Below, piece after piece: positions 37,601 through 52,566 of a stretch of 64,000 nt of DNA. Source of the stretch: Riptortus pedestris (taxonomy: Eukaryota; Arthropoda; Insecta; Hemiptera; Alydidae); contig CM032230.1 in NCBI GenBank assembly GCA_019009955.1, positions 107,540,001-107,604,000 of the forward strand, in the 5' to 3' direction. Numbering within the stretch: position 1 is the first letter of the stretch; each line of letters begins with the position of its first letter. Below the pieces are notes generated by a model. It had not been told where the DNA came from, did not search any database, and saw only the letters and a program-made list of their open reading frames with translations. Made by a program: the position numbers and the translations under genes.

Positions 37601-40600
37601 ATACTTCTGAAATATTCAAGACTGGACTGTAGGTATCTCTATTTTTTTTTCTCCTTTATTAACATTATAAATTTTAAAACTCCAAAACAAATATCAGACG
37701 ACTATTTAGTATTTCATTTTGGAACCGCATAATTCAACTTGAAGTGTAAAGATTAATTTCTACATTGGTTTATAGTTTTTACGAAACTATTCCGTTTTAG
37801 TAAATGTATTATTACATTATTGAGTTTGAATTTATTAACAGAGCTTGATTTAGTTTTAACCAAACAAAATACAGGTATATGGCTTCCTTAATTAATACCT
37901 TTATAATATCGATTTAACGAATGTGGAAAAATTAATTTATTCATTTATTTATTTGGTGAGCTCCACAATAAGGCGATGTCGCTCAGTATCATTTATTTTC
38001 AATTCCTTAAATTAAAATGTTAAAATAAAGAAATAAAGAAAAATGTTATCAAAATTATTAAAACATAGTATTAATTATAGCTATATATAAAACTAAGGAA
38101 TAAAATAAAAACTATAAATTTTGCGATAAATCCTGGCTTGAGGATGAAGGAAGTCTAAGACACAAGTTTAAAAATGTATTATACAGTCTTGTTCACAAAA
38201 AAAAACACAAATACGAATTCGTAACATTATTTGAGATAAAAACGTAGAGATATGAGTGGAGTAGGTGTGGTTTATAGTTTTTTGTAAATGTCAATTGTCT
38301 TCAAGTGATTTAAGAGTGAAAAAATGAGATTTACTTCATTTTCCTGGGCCTGGCAAAGTAATTAATGTTCTGGTACTTGGAAGGTTTGTTGATGCTTAGG
38401 TCGGTGAACTGCCGTCACACTAACTGATCAGGAGGGTGGCCAAAGGAATGTACTTCTTAAGTCTAACTACTTCTAAAATGTTTTAATCTATGTAATTCTA
38501 AAATATTTTAGAATCCCAATATGTTTGCAGGATAAACTTTTATTGGCCTCACAACCGACTTTCCGATTGGTATCCGGGTAAAGGATATCGAAAAGGAGCG
38601 TCACTGATCGATGACAACAAATCTGCCGACCCGTTCAACAACGGCCCGTTCCCGAAGAGAGCTCTTAGTTGGGTAATCGATTTTGAAATAACACCCGGCA
38701 TATCGGGGGGCACGTTCTGCGCCTACGATAAACCAGGAATAAAGGCAAGTAAACAAAACTTAATAAAGTAGAAACTTAATATGCTTTATAGTATATAGTA
38801 TAGGGTAAAAGAAATTTTCTTCTTTCTTTACTTAGTATATAATGTTCTTGATGATATAAACAATACAAGCACTTTTGTGATTACTGTCAATAAAATAACA
38901 TCTTTCTACCGTTTACTTTTTATTATCGTTCACTTTATGCTGCTGTGGCTACCTGAAACGCTTCATATACACTCTCTTCTAGCCAGGAATGTATTCAATG
39001 AGTTCTTCACTAAATAAATTCCTTTTACCCACGTGGAAATCGCTCCAGTGACTCGACGTTTGAGAAATGTACTAACAAGTACAGTGTTAGACGGACGACT
39101 TAACTCCCATGGCTAACCTTTTCTTCTTTATACTTTTTTTTCTGGGATGCTGCAAAGCATAAAACAATATTAAACTAAGCTACACATTTTGTGAATATTA
39201 TTTCATAGATATAATTGTTTGTTTTAGTGTTCAAGTGATCAGTTTATGTTTGCATAAATTCTCTCATTAAGTTAATACGTTAATTGTTTTTAAACAGTTT
39301 TTTAAATTTGTTACAGTTTTTTAAATGCGGTTAATTATATTTTTTAAAATGTTAACTACCATATGTATGCTTTTAAGTATTGACTTCCTTCGTTCTTCTG
39401 TGATATTCTGTAATCGTTACCATGCATTTTAATTATGTCTACTTTCTTTCGTTTTTTAGGCTAAGATTCTTAATTTAAATACTGTTTCTTACATGATTTG
39501 CATAGGTTTTAGCAGATTTCCCTTAAGGGAAATCAGCTATTGAGGTTGTACTCATGACGGAATTTTCGACATTTTTCTTCAAATGTCCATCGATCCTACC
39601 TAGTAGATGACGAAAATGAGGTCCGTTCAAAACTGTATATATATATATATATATATATTTGTCTGTTACCGCTCTAGCGGTCGCAATTTTTGTTTGATCG
39701 TTACCAAACTCGATATTTAGTCGTTTTATGTAAAAAGAAAGATCAAGTTCGTTAATGGCTGAAATCAGACCAGTTGGAGGGGGGGGTTTAGAGGGGAGGA
39801 TTTTCTAAAATTTGAAATATTTTCGTTACTGTACGTCGGATCGAAAAATTGTATAGGATCACTCGTATTGCAAATTGAATTTACTATAAATATTGTTATA
39901 TACATTTATTCTCTATCTTGCATATTATCCGAGATATATGCAATTTTCTGAAATCGGGGCGGCTAACGGATGAGAGTGTTTCCCGCCAAAAGCTAGGTCG
40001 GCCGTTTTCTTAACTCTTCGGCTCTCGTGAAATTTCTCTATTGTAAAACTACACGTGGGAAATCTGCTTAGTTTACGCAGCCCCTGCGTGACGGACTTTT
40101 TTGTTTATGCCAACAGGCACGGAAGATGGAGCTGTTGCTCTGAAAGTGAACTCTGTCAAAAATAAAACGTATTGTAGAGGAAGACAGGCCTATTGTGTAC
40201 ATCCGGATTCAAATCAACAACCTTCTCATTCAATGCTTATATATTCATTTACATTTGCCCATCGTCTACGAATATCATTTTTGACCGAATAATACTTTTC
40301 AAATTTGTTAGTCCCAAATACAAAACCAGGCTGTTCTACTGGCAGTAATGAAACGCCATTAATTATGTCAGACATTACACATGTTTGATGATTTTTCACT
40401 TACTGCTTTCAGTTGGCAGTTCACAACCCCGTTGAAATGCCACGTATTGGTCATCGCAACAACCTGTGGCTCTCAGTTAAGGTACATAACCTAAGAATTC
40501 AGTATAAGTATATACATATATACAAATATATATAAGTGCAATTTGGTCATTCTAGTAGTTTTTCAAGACAATGACAAAATTTATTCTGAAACTGTTAATA

Positions 40601-42146
40601 TTACCGATAAAATTACATTCAAGCTATCTATTCCCCAAAATTGTTGCTGTTTATTTGGTTTGGTGGTTGGTAAAATATGGAATAAACTAAACGTAATAAA
40701 TTATGAGGTTAAAAGCGTATCTGTGGAGGCAGTTATTATAAGGAAAAAATAAATGGTAGGAAAAACTTTGATCACGCTTAAACATTCTTTTAACTTCTCA
40801 TTTGATTGAAAATATATTGCTTTCTCAAAATTTCTTCAATTTCAAAATTTCATTTTGGCTCCAATAAACAGTAAGAGTACAGCAATTTTCTGGCAGACTG
40901 ATTATTTTGCTTTCTCTGGTCAACGTTCATCTTGTGAAGTTTCGAACTGGTAAATCTCAAATTTAACTACTAAAAAAATCATTTGAAACACCAGACATTT
41001 GAGAAAAGTCAACTTAACTTGGATATTCTCAATAGCCGTAGATTTTACAGAATGTGAATTTATTGCAGGGCGATAAATCTGAAGATAAGGAAGCTGAGTA
41101 TATGGATTTGGAAAGCGGAAACGAGGTAAGATTTTGATTATTGATTTTTATTAATGGACCAATTTATTCAACAAAGAATAATACAGATGAGTAATCACCT
41201 CATTACTTCTTTACTCATTACCATTTCATTTCTACAACTTTATTGATTCTGATCATCTTAATGTTCTTCCAAGTGAATGTCCTGGCAAGACTGTGTGCAT
41301 TTTATATAAAGATTTGCATTTCTTCTTGTAATTCTTATATTAGCATTATAAGCATTTTCTTTAGTGATGAGGAACAATTTTAGCTTTGTATGGAATTTTC
41401 TCCTCCTTAAAAATAAGTAACTTTATGACGGCAATGCCGGAGTTAAATTTTTTTAATTTATAATAAGACCTCTAAACATGCACTGCCGCATTATAGTGTA
41501 ATGTGAAACCTAAGCTTGCTTCTTCTTTATTTAATTTGTTTAACCCTTACACAGCTGGATAGTGCCAAGACAGAAATGTGGGAGTTCTGCATACCCTCCC
41601 CCTTCCACCCTCTCGTCCTGGACACTTTTCGGTTCTTCTGGACTGCATTGTTGCAAAAAAAAAAAGTCCACCACGCAGGGGCTGCGTAGGCTAAGCAGTT
41701 TTCCCACGTGAAGTTTTAAAATAGAGAAATTTCACGAGAGCCGAGCAGTACAGAAACGGCCGAACTAGCTATCGGCGGAAACTCACGACTAGACCCGAAA
41801 TTAGGCGATCTCATCTCGTCTGTTATGGACTTAATAAAAATGCCGTTACACACTTAATAAAAATACAAATATCTCGGTTAATATCCAAGACAGAGAATAA
41901 ATGTATATAACAATATTTATAGTAAATTTAATTTGCAATAAGATTCATTCTATAAAAGTTTTCGATTCAACTTATAGTAACGGAGATATTTCGATTTTTC
42001 AAAAATCCTCCCCTCTAATCCCCCTCCCCCACCTACAGGTCCGATTTCAGCCATTAACGAACTTGATCTTTATTTTTACATAAAACGTTTAAATATCGAG
42101 TTTGGTAACGATTAAGCAAAAATTGCGACCGCTAGAACGTTAACAG

Positions 42147-42204
<58 letters not shown>

Positions 42205-42743
42205 TTGTCTGAGTAATCTAATAAGATTTAGTCATATTACCTTATATTCTCTATTTCTCTCAGTAATTTTCCAATGCATAAAATTGGGGGTTAACTGAAA
42301 TCTGAAAACAAGGAAAAGTCCCACGTGAAGTTATACAATAGAGAAATCTCCATACGAGAGCCGAACTGTTACGGAAAGGGCCGAACTAGCTTTTGGCGGG
42401 AAACTGACATTCCTTATCGGCCCAAAGTTAATAAAAATGCAAATATCTCGATTAATATTCAAGATAGAGAATAAATGTAAAAAAACCATATTTATAGTAA
42501 ATTTAATTTAGAATAAGATTGGTTCTATACAATATTTTGATCCGACGTATGGTAACCAAGATATTTCGAATTTTCGAAAATCCCCCCTCTAAACCCCCCT
42601 CCCACTGGTCCGATTTCAGCCATTAACGAACTTGATCTGTCTTTTTGCATAAAACGTTTAAATATCGTGTTTGGTAACGATCAAACAAAAATTGCGACCG
42701 CTAGAGCGTTAACAGACAAATATATATACAATTTTGAACGGAC

Positions 42744-42800
<57 letters not shown>

Positions 42801-43684
42801 AATATATAAAATTTCTATGTCACAATGTTAGTTAGCGTACTCCTCCGAAACGGCTTTACCGACTTTTACCAAATTTTATAAGCTTATTCAGTAGGTCTGA
42901 GAATCGGCTACTATCTATTTTTCATACCCCTAATTGATAAGGGTTGTTCAGCCTTAACATTTTTTTTTAATTTTTGGACGAAATTTTTTGTTTTAATTTT
43001 TTTTTTTATAATGTGGCATTAAAAAATACATACAACCCTAAATTTTTACGTTTTCATTACCAACCCCTATTTTATTTATAGCCATTTTAGTAATTTAGTC
43101 ATTATCATCCCGCTCGACAACTGATCAATTATAGTGTTTTTAACTGTACTTCGATTAAAATTTCAATTTGCAATGACAATCAACAAATCCCAAGGCCAAA
43201 CGATGTCTATTTGTGGCTTAGATTTGAGTACACCATGTTTTCACACGGGCAATCGTAGCATGCTCTCGAGTGGGTAAACCATCCAGTTTGTTTGTGCTTG
43301 CTAAAGATGGACTAACAAAAAATATTGTTCACGCTATAGCATTAAAAGATTGATGTTGTTTGTTAGTGTTACTGTCGTAATTAATATGTGATATGTAATT
43401 TTAAGAAATAAACTATAATAACTTATTTATATTCCCTTATCGTTCATAGCGCTCCATGCCTATCTCATGCATATACCACATACACACTTATAATAAGTAA
43501 GTTACTTTTTGTCTACACTAGAATTTATCTAGAAACTAGAAATAATTTTAATGGCAAAACAACGTTGGCCGGGTTATCTATTCTATATATATAAGATTGT
43601 AAAATCGTAAAATCTCATATTGACGCCAAACAAATATGCATATACATGTGCAAAAAGTTCAATTAACACAATAATCTATCTATC

Positions 43685-43741
<57 letters not shown>

Positions 43742-44852
43742 GTAACCTCTGTCTGTACATTGATTTTTTTCGCGAAATTTCACGATAACTTTTCGTTTTA
43801 CATGTCTTGTTTCAGTTTACATGTTTTGTTTCTTTCGTGTATGTTTGTTTGTTACCTTTTCACGCATAAACGGCTGAACCGATTTTTATAAAACTTGGTA
43901 TGTACATTACTACTAGCCCAACTTAGACTTTAGGCTATACTAATATTCTCTGAGTCGAACAGGAGTGGGGGTTATAATAGAGGCCTGAAATTAAAAATAG
44001 CGATATTTTGTTTCCTATTGCATTTTTGGCAATTATGCACATAAAAAAAGTTGTTTATTTTTTTATTTGGAGTAACTTTTGTTATATAAACTTTTGTCGT
44101 ATATCTAAGTATAAATGAGTTATACGTTAAAAACTACTGCGGAAGCCAACAATTTTATTTGGCACAAAAAACTCAATCGATCGTTTCGGCAAATATGCAC
44201 TAACAAAAGTTGTTTATTTTGTTATTTAGAGAAACTTTTGTCATGTACACTATCGTCGTATACCGAAGTATAAAGGCGTTATACGCTAAAAATGATAGCG
44301 GGAGTCAACAATTTTATTTGCACAAAAGACTCAATCAAACTAAAGAAAACACTCGGTATGTGTATTAGCACTAACGCCTTCCTTATAATAAGCCATACTA
44401 ACATTTCTAGGGACGGGCAGGAGTGGGGGTTATAAGGGAGGCCTGAAATTGAAAATAGTGATATTTCGTTTCGTATTGGGGTTTCGGCAAATATGCACAT
44501 AACAAAAGTTGTTTATTTTGTTATTTAGAGAAATTTGCTCAACAATTCTTTGGAACTACCAGGTACCTCACCGGGAAAAATTAATTCAAATGAATGTTAA
44601 TATTTTGTGCTTAATAATTTTAATCTATGCATAATGCACAGGAAACGGGAAATATGACAATATGGAGGACAGTGAAGTCTTACATAAAAAATTAATTTTA
44701 TTATTAACAAATCAACAGAAACGACGGGTATTAACCCTAAATAAAGGGACGGGTAAATGTCTAAATATTGTGCAAAGTAAAGCCTTGCCAAAAAACTACC
44801 ATCACCATTTAGCCTCAAATGAATTCACGAGCGAAGCCGGGTATCTGAGCTA

Positions 44853-44893
<41 letters not shown>

Positions 44894-46829
44894 CTAGCTC
44901 GGAGACCCGGCTTCGCTCGGGAATTCATTTAAGGCTGAATGTTGATAGTATTTTTTACAATTTTTGATGACAAGGCTTTTACCCGTCCCAGTGTTTAGGG
45001 TTAATACCGTCGTTTCTGTGGATTTTATGTAAGACTTCACTGTCCTCAATATTTCCCGTTTCCTGTGCATTATGCATAGATTTGAATTATTAAGGAGAAA
45101 ATATTGACATACATTTGAATTAATTTTTTCAGGTGAGGTACCTGGTAGTTCATATTGAAAAAGAAGTGTTGAGCAAATTTCTCTAAATAACAAAATATTA
45201 TTTATTCATATAATAATCGCATTTCGCAACAGGGGCGATTTAGCGACGAATCAGTTGTTTAATATACAGCATAATAATTAATATATAACATATTTAACAT
45301 ATAACCTATTTAACATATAACCTATAACCTATTTAACATATAACCTATAACATATTTAACATATAACCTATTTAACATATAACCTATAACATATTTAACA
45401 TATAACCTATTTAACATATAACCTATAACATATTTAACATATAACCTAGTTAACATATAACCTAAAACATATTTAACATATAACCTATAACATATTTAAC
45501 ATATAACCTATTTAACATATAACATATAACATATTTAACATATAACCTATACCTATAACATATTTAACATATAACATAATCAACATATAACCTATAACAT
45601 ATTTAACAATAATAACAAAATTAACAACTTTTGTTATGTGCATATTTGCCGAAACCCCAATAGGAAATCATTATTATTAATTTCAGGCCTCCCTTATAAC
45701 CCGCACCCCTGCCCATCCCTAGAAATGTTAGTATGGCTTATTATAAGGAAGTCATTAGTACTAATTCAAATACCGAGTTTGGTTTAATTCGGTTGAGTCT
45801 TTAGTGCCAATTAAAATTATGGACTCCCGCTATAGTTTATAGCGTATAACTCATTTATGCTTCCGTATACGGCAAAAGTGCATATAACAAAAGTTACTCT
45901 AAATAACAAAATAAACAACTTTTGTTATGTGCATATTTGCGAAAACCCCAATAGGAAAGCATTATTATTAATTTCATGCCCTCCCTTATAACCCCCACTC
46001 CTGCCCGTCCCTAGGAAATACTAGTGTGGCTTATTATAATGAAGGCGTTTAGTACTAATTAACATACCGAGTTTGGTTTAATTCGGTTGAGTCTTTTGTG
46101 CCAAATAAAATTGTGGACTCCCGCTTTAGTTAATAGCGTATAACTCATTTATGCTTCCGTTTACGGCAAAAGTGCATATAACAAAGGTTACTCTAAATAA
46201 CAAAATAAACAACTTTTGTTTATGTTGCACTTTTGCCGAAACCCCAATAGGAAACGAAATATCACTATTTTTAATTTTCAGGCCTCCCTTATAACCCCCA
46301 CTCCTGCCCGTCCTAGAAATGGTTAGTATGGCATATTATAATGAAGGCGTTAGTACTAATTCACATACCGAGTTTGGTTTAATTCGGTTGAGTCTTTAGT
46401 GCCAAATAAAATTGTGGACTCCCGCTTTAGTTGATAGCGTATAACTCATTTATGCTTCCGTATACGGCAAAAGTGCATATAACAAAGGTAAATAACAAAA
46501 TAAACAACTTTTGTTATGTGCATATTTGCTGAAAAAGCAATTAGGAAACGAAATATCGCTATTTTTAATTTCAGGCCTCCCTTATAACCCCCACTCCTGT
46601 TCGTCTGAGAGAATATTAATATAGCCTAAAGTCTAAGTTGGGTTAGTAGTAATATTCATACCAAGTATCATAAAATTCGGCTCAGCCGTTTATGCGTGTA
46701 TTGGTTACAATCAAACAAACAAACACGCACTAAAGAAACAAAATGCAGTTATGGTGTCTATGACATGTGAAGCGAAAGGTTATCGTGAAAATTCGCGAAA
46801 AAAATCAATGTATAGACAGAGGTGTTACA

Positions 46830-46870
<41 letters not shown>

Positions 46871-49800
46871 GAAATATCTCCGTTACCATACGTCGGAACA
46901 AAATATTGTATAGAACCAATCTTATTGTAAATTACATTTACTATAAATATTGTTCTATACATTTATTCTCTATCTTGAATATTAACCGAGATATTTGCAT
47001 TTTTATTAAATGTGGGCCGATAGCCGACAAGTGAGTTTTCCGCCAAAAGTTAGTTCGGGCGTAACTGTTCGGCTCTCGTATGGAGATTTCTCAATTGTAT
47101 AACTTCATGTGGAAAATCTGCTTAGTTTACGCAGCCCCTGCGTGACGGACGTTTGAAATTGGAAATGGTGTAACAACTCATTCAATTACTGACCATCCTC
47201 GATGTTACTCGACTCAGGTGATCAAAACGTTCTACAATATATATATATAGTTTTGAATGGACCTCATTTTCGTCAGTTCCTGGGTAGGAGCGATGTACAA
47301 GTGGAACAGCCTAAAACAGCTGTTGGGGTAGCTTGTTGACGACAACAACGCCAAACAAGCTGTTTCAAACTTCTAAAAAGAACCCTAAACTAAATGCCAT
47401 TAGTTCGTTATACAATTAAAAGGTGAATCGATAAAATGAACAAAACTCATGTCGTTTATATTCGGCATTAGCAAATGGAATGAATAGCTCTCCAATGTTA
47501 TATGCCGTCATTAGATTCAACAACTAACAATTATCCACTTCACCACTCCCACCAGCCAATCAATAAATTACAATGAACTGACATTGTAACCTTTTAATCA
47601 TTTGTCCGCTCTAAGAGCTAACCCATCAGCGGTACTTTCATTAACCCATCAGTTGCCGTTCAGACCAAATTACACTGTAAATAGATTAAATACTTGTATT
47701 GATTATTTCAGTCCGCTTTTGTTATTAACTTCACCCATCCACATTCAACTATATTTACTTGTAATAATTACAATATTCTCTCATACAGGAATTTATCTAT
47801 TAACAGCTATAGTTATATTATGCTGAGTGGGCATCGGTGTGAAGGACAGAGGTTAAATTAAATTCACGACTAAATAACATCTATAGTACTATCTCAGTCT
47901 TGAACTTGGCACCTCTTGCATATACAATAGCAGATAGTGCCTTTACTAGATCACATTCGCTGCTTTGGATTAGCTTTGTTAATTGATACTTACATACAGG
48001 AGACCAGGAGAAACATTTGTTTGTTCTTGTGGCACTCTTCCCCGTTTTTAAGAAACAAGTGTATTTCCAGTTCCCGATAATAATAAAGAACCATGGATTT
48101 AAGATATATTAATACATATCAGTTATAAGCCAGGGTGGATTAAGGATGTATTATTGTTTTAAGTACTCAATTAAGTTACCTACATAATGTAATAATATTG
48201 CTGAATGTTATTTTTTTTTAGTATTACATAGACATTGATCCTGAGTATACATGGAGTAACAAAGTCCTGAGATATATTCCGCCAAATGATAGACATTGCT
48301 ACTTTCACGGTAAGGTGTAAATATATATTACATAATATTTGAATACCTTTTCTTTATTCTGTCTAACCCTTTTTTTTTATTTACAGGTGAAAAGAATCTT
48401 GCTTTCTACAAATTTTATACCTTAACCAATTGTGAAAATGAATGTCTTATCAATATAACAATAGACAAGTGCGGGTGTGTTGACTTCTACATGCCACGTA
48501 AATATATTTAGCTGCAATCAATAATATTGAATCATATTTAATTAAGTCATTGCTCATCAATAAAGAATGTGAGGATTTAGCTCCTCATAGATTACTTTCA
48601 AATAAACTGGACAGTCTGGCGATTCTGCTCCAACCCATACTTCCAATCTATTTCATTCCCTTTTGCGAAGAGTACAATTTTCGAGTAGTACACTCCAAAC
48701 AAAAGAATTAGCTAAATGAAATGATTTTTAATTATAGAGTGGTTCTATAAGTTCGTTCGGTTTCTGGAGGGTGAAATAAAACAAAGAATCAATTTTTTTC
48801 AATAATGTATTCACCATTTTTATTGATAACCTCTTGCCATCTTTCCAACAACTCCATAATTTCTCACTTGTTCGGGGCTTAAAAGAGAAAAACTCATCGT
48901 TTCTACATCTCTCTCATCAGCAAACGATTTCCCGTTGAGGCTGTTTTGGAGAGACCGGAAAAAGTAGAGGTCCGAAGGAACGAAGCCCGGAGAATACGGT
49001 GGATGGGGCAAAACTTCCAGACATGTTGCCTTAATTTGTTTTGTGTGATTATTGCGGAGTGGGGTCTTGCGTTGCTTTGGTGAAGTAAAAAACGTTTGCG
49101 ATTGACCAGTTCTGCCTGGTCCAATTTCGTTTGCTGCGTACAGTAGACCTTCGACTCTACCGTTTTTCCTTGAGGAAGTAGCTCGTAAGACAGGACACCA
49201 CGATAATCCCACCAGCGGCAAAAGTTTTTCGGATGTGGGCCGACTTTCGGTGGCTCACCAACAGTTGTCCACGATTTCCTTCGAACTACATTTTCATAAA
49301 TAATCTACTTTTCATCGCCTGTCACTACTCGTTTGTGAAACGGGCCTCTTTCATGCCGTTTCAGGAGAAAGCTACAGGTTGATATGCGGTTTGCACCCAA
49401 ACACCATGGTGGGACAAATGCCTATGAATGGCCCCTAAACCAATTCCTATTGTTTCGGCCATTTGTCGTACCTGTAGATTGATTAGTGCCTTGATATCGC
49501 TCGAATTAACCTCTGTTGGCCGACTGCTGCGAGGTAATCATCCGAACTCGTATCTCCAGAATGAATCTTGGCAATACAATTATGTTACGGCTTCGTCCCC
49601 ATACAGGCCACATATCTTTCTGTGGGCCTCGGCAGCTCTCTTCCTCCTTTTTAAATAAAAAAGCAAAATATGCCGAAAATGCATTTTGTTTTCTCGTATT
49701 TTCACTACGTTGTAGCATAAAAAAACTAATTTCTATAAAACCAAACTTAGTATATATTCGAAGAGTGGACTTTGACCTTACCAATAAGTATCATTAAGAA

Positions 49801-50772
49801 CAGATAAGTTAAGGAGAACCGGAGATATTTGAAAACAATTCGCATTACTGACAGAGACCGAACGAACATATGGAACCACCCAATAAAATACTTATTTTGC
49901 ATTGAAAGGCTTGCTCAGCAAGTGCTATTCTTCGACAAACTTCAGCTCAACTGTCATTGTCAGTGATGATACTTCCTAGATAAAAAAAAATCCCCTTTTT
50001 CAAGTATGTTTCACATATTAAATTTTTTATTTCCTCTGCTTGTTTGTATTGTTAAGCAATGTATTAACTTGTGTAGAAGTTTCAGCTTGTAGAGTCCTTC
50101 AGCCCCATTTTTTCTCAGTAAAAGAGTACTGCTAGGCTTCCTCTCCCCAGCTCACGTGAAATTTCTTTGTGTTCACGTTCGCCTAAAGCTAGATTCTACT
50201 CATCAGCCATATGCTTTTGGGATTTGAAGTTGCAGTATTTCCAGGACATTTTACGGCCTATTATGCCATGGAACCTACAAAATATATTCCATTCGTTTTG
50301 ATTTTTTGTCCAATTCCTATTTAAGCCGGGATTACTTCTTTTTAAAATTTCTTTCTTTCAAGAATACTTACTGTCGGCACTAATCTATCTCCCACTATCT
50401 TATATCATACTGTATGGCGCTATACTAAGATCTTTCAAACCCGTAGCCCTTACCCTTTCTTTCTTCTGATAAGCCCGGAGTGCGAACATTTCCAGGGTCG
50501 TCTGATAGGATCCACTAGTTCTAAAATCTAAATGCCATACGTGACAAAAATGCATTTACTCCGTTACAGTTGCTGAGGGTAAGTTTGCCATGGGCTGGAA
50601 GTTCCGAATGACGGAGTCCAGGGCAGTAGATCTCCGGTATACGGCATCCAACCTGGAAGCCATTAGTCTCGTTCCTTTCCTTGCGTGCGCATCTTTTCGT
50701 CTGTGTAACGGTATTACAGAGTGATAAGGGTGAAAGTAAACTCTAACGGTCAAGAAGAATGTTTGTGTGTGT

Positions 50773-50830
<58 letters not shown>

Positions 50831-52511
50831 GTGTGTGTGTACATATATGGAAAATAGTACCTAATATATTATAATCAATGTCAAGAATGCTCCTGAATTT
50901 CGACTGATCCACACAACCTTCCAAGATGCGCATAGTCTCTTACTTGTGGAAATAAAAATACTTTTACTATAGATTATTGTTCACTGTATTTTTTTTTTAG
51001 TCAAATGTATTAGGAATGCTCATATTCCTTTTTACTTATTTTCAGATAATAATGACACTAAAATCTGTAATAATGAAGACATGGAATGCGTGTTCGAAGC
51101 TGCAGGCATGTATGATGTTGATTTATTCTCAGCTTTATCAAAAATAGTATTATTTATTTACTGCGTACAGTAATCTATAGACGTAAAACAAAACTATAAT
51201 GTTTTTTTGTTTTTTTTTAAATTATCTCAAGAGGAAAACTATAATTGAGGATGAGTAATAACTATTTTAGGTTCTGTAATATGAAAAATGTTATAATAAC
51301 AACATGACCCAATTCCTAATTTGAATATGTGGTTAAATAAGGAACATTTTGAGAATAAAGCAATTTCATACTGAAGTCTGACAAGGGAAAAGAAATTCAC
51401 AGATATAACAGGGTATACAAATCACTATTAGGTCTTTACTCATAGACCTGTATCAGTGCTAATGATGTGCAGGTCAAATAAACACAAACTCCACCTCCCT
51501 ATCTCTTTAGATAACCTCGCCATTGTTATGTACTCTGTAAACGATCAAATTTATTTGTTTAACAAACAAGATGGTAAATTTTACGTTTTTATCAAACATG
51601 GGCGCACATTGTCAAACATTTTCGGTTTTCACCTCCCGTGAACATTCGTCCTACTAACTACAGAGCATACAATGAGAACACATACTACAATGAGTACTAG
51701 CTCTGCGTGCTAAGAAGAAAAAAAAACTAACTAGATGGAGTAGAGAGTGGCTAAAATTCAGAGATAAATATACCCACCCTACATTTGTTGTGGGAAATAT
51801 TGCCCAAAGTACCAGAAGACTTCGCCAATTTTCTACGAATGGATCATCAAAATTTTCATTGCTAAGTCCTCGCATTAAAAAACAGAACACTATTATGCGG
51901 AAATTTATACCATCTTCTCAAAGATTATCAACATCTTTGAGGCACTTGTCTGCTGGCGACGATTTTGAAGACGTAGATCCTTTCTCAAATCCTCAAATTA
52001 TCTGTGTTAACCTCAAAACATCTCTTACTACAAAAATGTTCTCTGAAATAATTAAGATTGACCTGAAGCAATCTAAAATTAGTCAGTTGATTCTTTTTTT
52101 TTAATATTTAGTTATTTCAATTTTTTAAATAGTTGTAACCTATAAAACACAAGCTGCCTATCCCCTAGTGGACAACGGAGATAAATTAATGTGAGTGAGA
52201 ATTCTACAATGGATCATTCATTTTAAGAATTAATATTTATTTTAGATTTGTATAAGAGACGAGGAGCCAGGCAATGTGCTTGCTATTTATCCTGTAAGCA
52301 CCTTAAATACAGTACAGACCTCCACTACAAAAGACACATACCTTCAAATAAAAAGTAAGTACTCCAATTTCGATTTTAAAGATGTAAGAACCTTGAGAAA
52401 TCAGCTGTTGAGCTCGTATCCATGGTGCGATTTTCGAAACATTTCCTGAAATGTCCAACGATCCTACCCAGGATATGACGAAAATGAGGTCCGTTCAAAA
52501 CTGCGTGTGCG

Positions 52512-52566
<55 letters not shown>

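Noticed and set aside
38745..38752. GT donor four bases after the GC donor of exon e
   Set aside because: It would shift the next exon so that a stop appears within about ten codons. The GC site keeps the conserved VHNPVEMP frame.
49428..49797. Plus-strand open frames inside the second mariner
   Set aside because: The transposase signatures are on the minus strand. These are shadows.
51106..51115. GT donor (GGCAT|GTATGA) for exon j
   Set aside because: Joined to the acceptor at 52245 it gives a stop within three codons.
51790..52104. A 104-codon Ser-rich frame between exons j and k
   Set aside because: It cannot join the flanking exons in phase with good splice sites and matches nothing in the channel family.
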